Below are positions 1 through 11,681 of a stretch of 64,000 nucleotides of DNA, in pieces (positions within the stretch are counted from its first letter, which is position 1; every line of letters begins with the position of its first letter). A program made the translations under genes and the position numbers. This DNA comes from Litomosoides sigmodontis. Lineage: Eukaryota; Nematoda; Chromadorea; Rhabditida; Onchocercidae. Location: contig OY718805.1 in NCBI GenBank assembly GCA_963070105.1, forward strand, positions 8,601,652 to 8,665,651. The letters are read 5' to 3'. The notes under the pieces were generated by a model. The model did not search any database, was not told the origin of the DNA, and saw nothing but the letters and a program-made list of their open reading frames with translations.

Positions 1-27
1 AGATAGATGGATGATAAGAGAGGGAGG

Positions 28-31
<4 letters not shown>

Positions 32-64
<33 letters not shown>
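32..64. repeat. (GA)n microsatellite
   Basis: An uninterrupted GA dinucleotide tract of about 16 units, flanked by GGGA-rich sequence. Confidence 0.95.
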
Positions 65-69
<5 letters not shown>

Positions 70-142
70 AAGGGAGATGGTGAGTTGTTCCGTTTCACTT
101 CTCCTCCTATTCCTTATGCAAATAATCAGTCAGTCAAGTGAT

Positions 143-416
143 CGTCATCATCACCACCATCACCATCATCATCATCATCATCATCATCACGACGATCACC
201 ATCACCGTTACCACTATCACCATTAGAATTACCATTATTATCATTATTATCGTCATCATCCAGCACCATCATTGTCATTATACAGCAAGAGTCACTCGTA
301 CAATCGTTACCACGACTACTAGATTAACCATTGCAATTATTACAATTATCATCATCATCATCATCATCATCCCTATCAACGACATCATCATCATCATCAT
401 CATCGACATTATTATG
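143..416. repeat. Imperfect CAT/ATT trinucleotide tract
   Basis: A long imperfect trinucleotide array (CAT, CAC, ATT units). It produces artificial His-rich and Ile-rich frames on the plus strand that should not be read as genes. Confidence 0.9.
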
Positions 417-2595
417 CAGCAACACTCATTACTACTACAATCATTACCACTGCTACTGCTACTGCTGTAAGGATGCGTTAAGTTTTAAAGTATACTACTC
501 TAACTACTTTTAAACTACTACTTTTTTTAACTACTAACTTTAACTGCTAACTTTTTTTTAACTACTAAACTACTACTACTTTAAGTTTAATTCATTCACT
601 TTAAAGTTATCACTATTTGTTATTGTGAGTGTACTAGTACAACCATTACCTATACTACTATTACTACCACTACAACAGTTCATACTTTTATTGTAACTGA
701 AAGTTTGCTCGGTTAAATTGAAATTTAAAGTGAATGAGTGATTACTTTGGGCCTTATCATCAATAAGTATTGCTAGCCATCCAAATTCAATAATTTCATT
801 TCTGTTGCTATTTTAACTTTACTTTTAATTTTAATTTCTAATTTATGAAAATACAGTAAAATTTAGTAGATAAAAATGATGAGATGAAATGGATATCTTA
901 TTACCTATTGCTTATATGTATTAAAGAAAAAAAAAGGAAATTGCCACCGCGATGATAATATTCTGAATTGGAATGATACATTATGAATGTGGTAATATCT
1001 CATATATCTCAGATATATCTCAGATATCTCAGAACTAAATTTGAATTTCAAATAATGGACAGATAATGGAATTTGAAATTCAAATAAAAAAAAGAAAACA
1101 GTAAAGTAAACGACCAATTCCTAAAATGTAATTTATACGATCATACAATTTAAGTTGTACCGATTGTTAACTGAATTTTTTTATAATAAAAGGAAAAGCT
1201 TTTGTGCGTTTTTTTTGATAAAATAATTAAAAATTAGCGACATGAAATGCATTGGTTGTATATTTCAATTAGAATTATTTAAGTTATTTTAAAATTATTC
1301 AGGAAAAGGGAAAGTGAGAAGTAAACCTGAGGTTAATCTGCTTCGAACATCGAAAATCATATTATTTCCGCAACGAATACAAAATATTTTGTTGCGATAT
1401 GTGACAAATTTTTGCATCTTATTTTAATATTTCTACATAATTAATATAATTAAAAGATCGAAAAAAAATTTTACGCCTTAAATTTTAAATTCATTTCGCA
1501 CAATCAATCAATGTTAATCGAACGGAAAAAGAAGGCAACAAAAAAAAATTAAATCACAAAAGGCGAAATTAAATAGGAAAATTAATTACTGATAATCTTT
1601 GTCATATTAACTGAAGTTATACAATATGAATGCGCTCACTAGCAATTTGAACAGAAAAAAAAATGAAAATAATGGAAGCAATGAAAAGAGAATTTTTTTT
1701 CTCAAATGATAATAAAAGTAATGCATAATTTGTCACTTTGTTGCTTCGTCAACTAGCACCTTCGTCCAAGCAGCTCTTTTTTTTTTCACCGTTCATTTTT
1801 CTTTTGAATGAAAAAAGAAAACGAAACAAAAGTGCAATGAAATTTATCATAAAATTTTTTCCATTACACTTTTGTAAATAATTTTCATTTTTTTCACGAA
1901 AAAAAAAAGTGGAAAAGTTGAGGAAAAAGTGGGAGAAAAAAGAATTGATAATTCATTTGCTAAAATTCGACATTTTTTTTTTTTGTTCTTCAACTTTTTA
2001 TTTATTACTGGGAAATCTCAAACGCTCAAATTTATTATGGTTAATTTTGCTGTTTTTTTTAATCAAATCTACTAGATGTACTGGAAAATTAAATAAAATG
2101 AGCTTTTGTGGTTATCATTACAGTCATTTTTTTTCGTCGTAGTTTTTTTTTTTTTTTATAGTGTGACACATTTTATTTCATAGTTGTTGAAGTTAGTTCT
2201 TCTACAGTGTAACACTTCATAGTTAAATTTTTTTTTAATAGTTTCGGTACAATTGAAATAATTGTCAATTCACACTTCCACATTCACATTTGCTTCCTAC
2301 CAACCGATATTGGCTCTTTCTTTTTCATTAAATGAATTTTTAATAAGCATTATTGTTGTGTTGTAAAATAATAATGGCGGAAAAAGAAGGAAATGGTTAA
2401 AATAACAAAAATTTGCCAAATACCGCAGGAATATTCTCTCAGATAAATGTTAGCATTCGTCTTTGTTGTTCTTCAAAGCAAAAAAAAGCGACAAAATTTA
2501 CCATTAAACTTTTAAAAAGTTTCTTCCTGTAAAATAAAATTAAGGAGGAAGAAAAAGGTTAGACCCACGCACGCATCCATGCAATACACGTATGC

Positions 2596-2642
2596 ATACA
2601 CACACACACGCACACACACACACACACACGCACACACACATA
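2596..2642. repeat. (CA)n microsatellite
   Basis: CA repeat with a few CG interruptions. Confidence 0.9.
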
Positions 2643-3916
2643 CAGATGAAGATGTGTACGAAGCGTTTCGTTTCAAAGTGAAATAATTCGGTGATACTTT
2701 TGGACATTCTTTTCTGTCGCTTGCATAGATTGCATTGAGGAAATTTTCAAATGAAAAAAAAAAATGGTTTTGAAAATCATTTTTAAAAATTAACTTTTTA
2801 TTTATCAAAATGTAAGTGTTCATTTTTGCGCTAAATCATTCAATGATAGCATCGTACTGAAATGTCTAAATTTTGGAATTAATGTATTTATTGGATTTTT
2901 AAATAAAAATAAAATAAAAATTCAGCTATCGTCCTGTTCCATAGAGAGAATGAAAATTTGCATGAGAGATGCATTGCTAAAGCACCTTTACCTAATTCCT
3001 CTCAAATTGTCATAAAACGATTAACTGATAGGAAAGTAATGAGAGAGAGAGAAAGCAAAGAGCGGAAATGTCACACTTAATTGAAAAAAAAGGAGAAAAA
3101 AAAGAAAAGTAGCAAAGCAATTGTTTTGTGGTATATCGTTAATTAATTGAAATAATTATTTTTCGCACTAATTTATTTCAATTAATCGAAAAAAAATTAG
3201 AAAACATATGGAGCAAAAGAATTATTTGGATGATAATTTTTTTATTTCTTAAGAAAAATAATTACGTTTCTTTCTCTTTCATTTTTATTTATCGATTAGA
3301 ATATTTTTTAATAATACTTAAAGTAAAGTTATATAGCAGCCAGTTAGCTAAGTGAAAACTACAAAGAAGTAGTCTGTTAGCAGTAATAACACACACGCAC
3401 ACACACACATTTCATGTTATCATAAAAGTAATTTAAAAAAAAAAAGTCAAAATAGGAAGAATTTTTCAGGAAAGTGTTTTTTCAGTTAGCATTAGCATAT
3501 ATTTTCAATTCATTAATACTTTCCCTCCCCCTCTCTCCCTCTCTCTCTCGCTCTTGCCGCTCTCCCTCTTAAAAAAAACGATATTTGACAGACATTTAAT
3601 TAGAAAATAATTTGTTGCAAAGAAGTTTATTCCGATTTCAAATGACAGAAAATGATGGAAAGGTGCAAAGATTTAATTCAAATGCGTCGAATGCACTCAA
3701 TTCAAATTACACAAATTTTAAACGATAGCAGTGGGAGGTTTGAAAATGTTGAAAAACTTTGAAAAAGATGGTGTAGCTAGCTAATCATCACATGAAATTT
3801 TATCACTGCTACTTCAAATTTGCGCATTGATAATTATGAAATGAAAGAGGCAGGCGTAACGCAGGTAACCGACCACTCAAACAGTTGACGTAAAACTTTA
3901 AGTGCGAGCTAATTTA

Positions 3917-3918
<2 letters not shown>

Positions 3919-3949
<31 letters not shown>

Positions 3950-3950
3950 C
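3919..3950. repeat. (GTA)n trinucleotide repeat
   Basis: Ten or so GTA/AGT units in a row. Confidence 0.9.
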
Positions 3951-4333
3951 AGTTATGCTAAATAAGTAAAATAAGAGGTGTAAAGTAAGATGCGTGAGAT
4001 GTACGTAAAAATGACCATTAGAGGAGGGAAAAAATGACCATTAGGGTATTTGAAAAATATTTCACACAATTTTATCAATATCGCTTTCAGTGCCAGTGAC
4101 ATGTCAAAGGTCATATTTCCTTGCCGTTATCTTTATGCATTCAATGGGCTAGTTTTGCATAAATTTCAATGGAAAAATAAAATGTCAAAATTGGGAAACG
4201 TACGACGGCGGTCGATGAAGAAAATTTGACTGATTGAATTCAATGAAAACTGAAAATTCTTATAGAGCAAATTTATAGAAGAAAAAAGTAAATTTTAATA
4301 AATTGGTGACAATTTAGTCCCTTTCTTGAGTGA

Positions 4334-4335
<2 letters not shown>

Positions 4336-4385
<50 letters not shown>

Positions 4386-4396
4386 GTGTGTGTGTA
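4336..4396. repeat. (GT)n microsatellite
   Basis: About 30 GT units with one CG interruption; flanked at 4500-4552 by a purine-only AG-rich stretch. Confidence 0.95.
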
Positions 4397-4978
4397 TGTG
4401 GGTGGGTGGATGTGTGTGTTAGAGAATAATATAAGAAAAAGGCGAAATAAATAAGGGCATTTCTTTCTAAAAAACAAATTGAAAAGTGGCGAAGGAGAAG
4501 GAACGAAGAGAGAGAGGAAGAGAGAGGGAGAGAGAAAGAGAGGGAAAGAGAAGTAGTTGTTGTTATGGGTGCTATAAGAGTTAAAGCAAACCTTAAGCTA
4601 TTAAATCCCGATGAGCTATATCTTATTGGAAAGTACAATGTTTTTTGAATAAGTGTTGGCATAATTTTTATAATTGATGCATTGATTTTTGCAGCTTTTC
4701 CCTCTTCCACTTGGCCGCACAACCATTTCACAATTGAATTGCAAAAAAAAAAAATTAAAAATAAACAAGAAAAACGAAAACGAAAAAATTTGTGCAAAAA
4801 ATACTCATTGCTAACAAATAGGAAAGTACAAACACTGAAAAATTATGAAATTTCAAATGCGTGAAGTGGAAAATTTCTCAAATAAATTATTAATCAATTT
4901 CACAATCTTATCACTGCTATCACTGTAGTTGTTATAACAGAAATGTAATGTTGATAACGGTGATGATAGCAGCAGTGG

Positions 4979-5031
4979 AAGTAGTAGTTGCAGTAGCAGT
5001 AGCAGTAGCAGTAGCAGTAGTAGTAGTAGTG
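4979..5031. repeat. AGC/AGT trinucleotide repeat
   Basis: Imperfect array of AGC and AGT triplets. Confidence 0.85.
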
Positions 5032-7624
5032 ATAATATTATTAATAACTGAAAAAACTAATGATGAGATTGCTACTAATTTACATTTAACATTAATTCAA
5101 AAATTTAGAAAACCAATTTTAATATAGGAATACAAAAAAAAAAAATTCCGCGAAATGGTGTCTCATTCTTCTATCATTTTTTAATAAAGCATTAGAGACG
5201 ATTTTTTGTAACTTTTAATAATTTGAAACTAAATTTTACAAATTGCGAATAGATGATTTTTATTTACAATCTATTTATTATACAACGACTAATAACAATA
5301 GTTGACAAAAAAAATACATTATTATCGGGTGGGAAATAATATCTAAAATAACATGCATAGATGGCGCTTATTGTTGTAGGAATACAATTATCTAGCATAA
5401 TTTTAATGCTTATTGTTGTAGCAATGCAATTACGCGGTCGTACATTTTGATAAGATTAGCATTATTATTCATATTCATATTGCACTCACTCACTTCTTAC
5501 ATTTCGAAATTATTTCAAAGTGAAAGGAAAAAAAAAACGAACAAAAAATTTGAAGCAATCTAATCGTCTGAATGAGCCATAACTTGTTTTATTTTCACAC
5601 CAATAATTGCAATTAGTATTTGACGTGTATTAATACATATATGCTCGTATGTGTTTTTATCATGCACACATTCATTCGATCACATATTTTAATGTGAAAT
5701 TTCAATCGCACTAAAAATTTCACATTATTAAGCTATTTTGAAAATACGCTTTCAGAATTAAATTGATATGTGCAAAAAAAATAAAAAATTTACATATTTC
5801 TGCTAAAATGTGAACCTTCTCGTTTGAGAATGGAATCACTTGTTGTATGCAAATGTAATTTACTTATTATTTGTGTGTGTGTGTTTGAGTAGGGAGGTGT
5901 AGGTGTGACAATAATGCATTGGTGAAATTATTTATGAATTTTTTTATCACACTTAAATTTTTATTAACGAATGAACTAATGCGGTTGTTAAGGCAAAGGA
6001 AAATTAATTTTATTTTATTTCAGCCTTACATCGTGTAATTTTTCATTTTTTTGATTTGGTGAATTATAAGATTTGGAAATGAATGAGAATGAAATGCTAG
6101 ACTGAGGTAGGTATAAGTGATTTTTTTTTTTGGAAGGTAAAACACTTTATGCTTGCTATTTTACTGAATTACATTATCCAATAGAATGTGAAATGTAAAA
6201 TAGTAAAGTTAATGGTGCAAAGTTTACCGCTTAAGTAATTTAATCTTATTCGTTTGCTTAATTACATTCAAAGGGTGAAATCTGTACTTTCTTACAGTTC
6301 AAAGTTAGGAGGTGCAAACGTCAAGGATCATCGATAAAAAAGTAAGAAATGAAAACAAAAGACGAAAACCGAGGATTCCTCAGTACTTGTTGACATTTTG
6401 CCAAATAGCCGCTGTCATATGCGCTCATCATTTCTTATTTAAACAAATAATTCATCAAGTGCCACTCATTTCATCAATATGAAATACACATTGTTGCATC
6501 GTTCAATTTCAAATTAAATTTAAATACTAATAATGTCATTCTAATTATTTGCAAGAAATTGATCGAATTTAATCTATGGTCATCTTCATCTGTGTATGAT
6601 ATGCACATATGAATGGTTAATTAAATTGAAAATTTTGTGCAAAATTTTTGAATTACATTTCAATGATTTCATTTCAGTGATGAAATGAGTGGGAAAAAAG
6701 TAAAAATTATAAGAAGCAATGTGAATGCTCTCCGAACAACTAGCCAAATAGCATCCATCTTTGACGCACGACAAATCGCACGCTTCTTCACGTCTAATAA
6801 TCTCAACGACGTGTGTATTTTATCAATCAAATGTCAGGCCTACTCCACTTATGCGCATTTGTCATAACAATGGTTGCGGAGTTGACCGAAAAATCAACTG
6901 AACAATTTAATCGTTAAGTGAAGAATAGAAATGCTTTCATTAAAATTCACTAATTTACATTTTTTTCTTAATAAAATTTACTAATCTTTTTTTGTAATAA
7001 AAATTTTTCCTAATTTCAACAAGAATTATTTCTTTTTTTTTTTTGCAAGCTCTTATCTGATAGGTTTAATTGAATTATTGTTCATTTTTCAATGAATACC
7101 GTACACTCCTCCAATCACTTCAAACATATTTGAAAACCATTTTTTCCTCCTTCCTATTCAGTTTGACTAAAGCATCATTGATAGGAAGGAAATGAATGGC
7201 TTCCACTCAAACAAATATCAATTGTAAACTTTTTTTTTCCAAAATAAAATTTAAAAATTTAATCACTTACAATCAAACTAGGAAAATTTGCAACTTTTAA
7301 ATTAAAAAAGAAAAAGTGAAAAATGAGAGGTGGAAAGGTGGCGAGAAAGAAGCAAAAGATGAAATCGATATTTTAGCTCGAAAATTTAACCATAAAATTA
7401 TTTAACAAAATCAGTCCGTAATCAGTTTATGAAGTGATGACGCATTGATTGTCATTATTATTATTATTACTATTGCGCTTTGCATATTTTCGCTTTATTG
7501 ACATTTTCCTTCCTTTCCTCTTTACTTCAATTTTATCAGCGATAATCAGTCTGCTCACCCATATGGTATGATATGATAATGTGAAGTAATCGCCACCGCT
7601 ACATTCCCATCTGAAGTAACGCTT

Positions 7625-7885
7625 CACGCACGCACGCATCAGTATGTACGTGTGCACGTACATGTGCGTGTACACACGTATGTCCATCAGTACATGTGTG
7701 TGTGCGTCTGTGTGTATAGCCTATCACTTAGTTCCAAAATATTATAGGATAATGTCTAACATTTCTAACTCTTATATTTGCATCACAAATGAAAGTACAC
7801 GTACGGATCCGTGTGCATGCGTGTATATATATATGTGTGTGTGTGTATGTGTGTGTGCGCATGTGTGTGTGTGTGTGTGTGTGAC
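7625..7885. repeat. Imperfect GT/AC-rich cluster
   Basis: Several short GT tracts mixed with TA and CG steps; gives spurious Cys/Val-rich frames. Confidence 0.8.
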
Positions 7886-8309
7886 TATAATTGAAAGATT
7901 TATTTCAATGAAGTGAGATATTATGAAAGTATCAACATGTGCTTTAGTGCTATAAATTGAGGGAAAAACAGTTAGGAGGAATGCAGACTATTTAAATGAT
8001 TGAAATAGTAAAGAAGTGGTTTGTAAATTTAATTTATTTCTGCTTAAATCAAATTAGCAATCATACATTTCAGTGCTACAATTTATTAAGTAACTATTGT
8101 TTACTTCATCACTTCATAGCAATAAATGCAATCATTAGGTTAACAGATGCAGCTATCTATCTATCACAATTGAAATTTTAATTACAATGAAAATTAATCA
8201 AAACAGTTGAATTGCTGATAGAATGAGAAATACATTTCAATTTGACAAATTTTATTTTTTCAATAATGTATAATTAACAATTAATTGCAACATCTATCAT
8301 CATTACTAC

Positions 8310-8370
8310 GGGTATCATCATCATCATCATTGCCATCATCATCATCATCATCATCATCGTTATCGCTATC
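8310..8370. repeat. (CAT)n trinucleotide repeat
   Basis: CAT array with a few single-base changes. Confidence 0.9.
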
Positions 8371-9179
8371 ACTATCAGCATCAACTGTTCATCAATGACT
8401 TATTACATGGCAATTCAAACGATTTGTTTACTTAATAATCAAAAAATACACGGCAATTTTAGGATGCAAAAAAAGAGAGTGGAATTGTAATTTTCAGTGG
8501 TTTCATTCATTACGGTATGACCGGAAGTCCAATGATTACATTTAAATCAAAAAAAAAAAAAACAAGTAAGAGAAAGAGTACATTCAAATGTTAAATGATC
8601 TGCTCATTTGACAATTCAAATAAGTTGATCGATCATTTGTGCGTCCACAAATACAAACTGGCAAGCGAAGAGTAGAATGAAATGGAAGAAGGATGAATGA
8701 GAAGTTATGTTAATTTAAGAAAAATTTTTTTCACTCATAACATTTCAAATTCAATACAATTTCTTCGCAACATTCTTTTTTTCAATGAATTCAATCATTT
8801 TTTCATCCTTCCAAACATACATACATCTCACTGATAATTTTAAATCTCTCACACCTCAATGTTTATCGGCAAGTAAGTAATTAATTTTCTGTCCTATCAT
8901 TTTTTTTCCTTGTACGATCATTACACGTACGCCACAAGAGAAATTGTGGCACTGTTTGCGGAAATGAAATTTACAAATTCTGCTTCAGTGATTGTTTCTT
9001 TCGGAAATTCTATTTTCGAACAGCTGATAATAAATTAGTTTCTTTATCTATTTGCCACGAATAGCCTAAGCTCAGCTCAGTTCGGTATGATTAAAAGGTA
9101 ATCAAATTATTTGCCAAGAATATATCTGCTCCTGTGAGGTACATATCACACATATGCATGTCTATGTGCGTGTACGTTG

Positions 9180-9196
9180 TGCGTGTGTGTGTGTGT

Positions 9197-9256
<60 letters not shown>
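9180..9256. repeat. (GT)n microsatellite
   Basis: About 38 GT units with one TA interruption. Confidence 0.95.
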
Positions 9257-9260
<4 letters not shown>

Positions 9261-10838
9261 CTATTAGGAGGAAAAAAAAGTAAAGTTAAAATGCGATACA
9301 TTTGAATCCATCGAAATTTACGATTTCGATGGATTAGCAATTGAAGTCTCTTGAAATATATAGCACGATGTATGTTGTCGCTGTTAAAAGTCTTCCGTCA
9401 TTTTGAAATTTGTTTTGATCAGACAAACAGAGATGAAATTGTGAAGTTTTTTCAATCTTATTTTTCCTTCTAAATTTTTTTTCGGAGTAAATGCTGAAAT
9501 TTACGAAATATTGCTACGAACTAAAATTAAAAGAAAATACATTTTCCTCCCTCCTCTCCTCTCAAAAGTAATTCTACCAACCTACACGTTATCATTTATA
9601 TTACTAATTTAATTAAGCAAATTTTTTAAAACGTAAAAAATCAAAGTATGAAAGAGGAACTGGAAAAGAAAACATTCCTTTGAAAATTTTCCCATTCTTT
9701 CTAAAACTCGAGCAAAAAAAGAGAAAAATTTTCCTAAAATTTCAACCTATCATTTCTATTTGCTCATTTTTTTTTTCATCCATACGAAATCAAAATCCAT
9801 GCGAAAATGAATCGAAATGCACTGCTTATTGAAATAAATCTTTCTTTGCTTTGTGATAAAATTTAAAAAAGAAAAATTTTTGCGCAATTTAAACAAAAAA
9901 ACAAACATTCTTTTGCGATAAAATAATTAAGAGATATGAGGCGAAGTTCGTACATTTAAAAATAAAATTTCATTAATTTCATATAAATTTAGCAAATTCT
10001 GCACGCATTTTGTTGAAATTAGCGAGGCAAATAGCACGAGAATGCTATAAAAGTTACAATTGAAAATTGAATTTGAAAAAAAAAGATGAAATTAGCCTTT
10101 ATGTTAGCATCGGTTATTGGCAGCAATCTGAAAATATCAAGTAATCGATCAATCGATTGATCGCTTCCTCCGTAGCATGGCACTGCATGAAAAGCACTAG
10201 TAGTATTAATTACACATATATATTACCTTGAAATAGCTTCAGATATGCTAATTAATTGCTAATTAATTAGTCCTACTTAATTAAAAATCACATCAACTGG
10301 AATATATCGAATTTTACGCTGATCATAGCAGATCACTGATATGTTAGCGCAAAATAGATTGTGCAACACAAATGATAAGACGTGATAATGCATTGTTTGC
10401 TGCCGCAAGATAGCACCATAGTGCTAATAAATAATTTTAAACTGAAAAAAAAAACAATTCTATCAAAGAAATTTTAAGCAAATAAAAATTTTCAACGCCT
10501 CTTTTTTTTTCCGCTTTCCTTTTGCCGCCGCTCTGAAAATGAAACCACTGAAATAGTGAACGAAAGAAAAGTGTTTGTAGAAAGGTTACGAAGAAGATGA
10601 GAATAAAAATGAAACAATAGTTTGCTATAACCTGACAACGACAAATAAATGCATTTAATAAATCAGTTAAAGAAACTCTCTCTCTCTCTCTCTCTTCTAA
10701 ATTCTTTCACAAAAGTGATTTCATTGATAATAATAGTTGCTGAATCATTCGAGTTTAGTGCAAACGAAAATTTAACAGTTTCATTTTTTATAACCGTTCC
10801 ATCTATCAGGAAATCTTGCCAATAATGAATCATTAAAA

Positions 10839-10857
10839 ACACACACACACACACACA

Positions 10858-10951
<94 letters not shown>
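10839..10951. repeat. (CA)n microsatellite, longest in the window
   Basis: About 55 CA units over 113 nt with a single interruption near 10858. A short CT tract lies nearby at 10676-10694. Confidence 0.97.
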
Positions 10952-10955
<4 letters not shown>

Positions 10956-11681
10956 TCTCATTCTATTCAATATACTGTTACTGGATTTTACAATTTTTCA
11001 AATTTCATCAAGCAATAAATTATATTATATAAATAATGCTAACACCACCTGCATCATCATCATGTGCTACTGTGTCTACATAATTATCACCGTCATCATC
11101 ATATCATCTCATCATTATCATCACGATAAGTGTCGCTGATAATTTCGGAAAATTTCCATAAATTGTTGGTAAAACACTCGTTAGCATAAATTAACAATAC
11201 ATGCGATGTGCTAATGGTTAACGTGATAACGATCGTTAAAAAAAGATTTGAGTAATTTAGCAAAAGTAATTTTTCCTATAAAATGGACATTTTCATTTGA
11301 TACGTGGAAAACTTTAAATTATCACATCGAATTGCAAATTGCAAATTAATTTTTATATTAAACAAGTAAATTTTAAGTTTCATTTAGTTAGCTATTGCAA
11401 TAATAATAGTAGTCAGCAATGCTAATTAAATAATGACAGTGATAGGATAAGCGTTATTAGCGTGAAATTGTTTTGAAATTGCATACGGACGTGTAATATT
11501 GCTTCGTTTTATTTCACGCAAATTGAGATCAGTGGAAAATACTGAAAATAAATAACATCAAATGCTAATGAGCACATTAACATGCAGTGAATGAGAGAGG
11601 TAAATTGAGAGTAAGTGATTTTAAGTTATCAATTATTGCATTTAATTACACACTCAGTTTATTTATAAAAATGATTAATGA

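Larger units (their letters stand above)
1..11681. other. Gene-poor, microsatellite-rich AT-rich region
   Basis: I see no exon chain with consistent phase in this 11.7 kb on either strand. The open frames present are short and mostly composed of simple-repeat codons (His, Ile, Val/Cys runs). It contains at least ten dinucleotide or trinucleotide tracts plus many poly-A/poly-T runs of 8-14 nt. It lies downstream of the minus-strand PAN gene, so it is probably intergenic. A single exon-like segment near 6671-6810 is discussed under findings. Confidence 0.6.

Noticed and set aside
11..513. His-rich and Ile-rich plus-strand open frames
   Set aside because: They are translations of GA and CAT/ATT simple repeats with no splice or start context.
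4273..4797. 174-codon minus-strand frame with a long Thr-His run
   Set aside because: Half of it is a (GT)n tract read in reverse; no domain and no splice partners.
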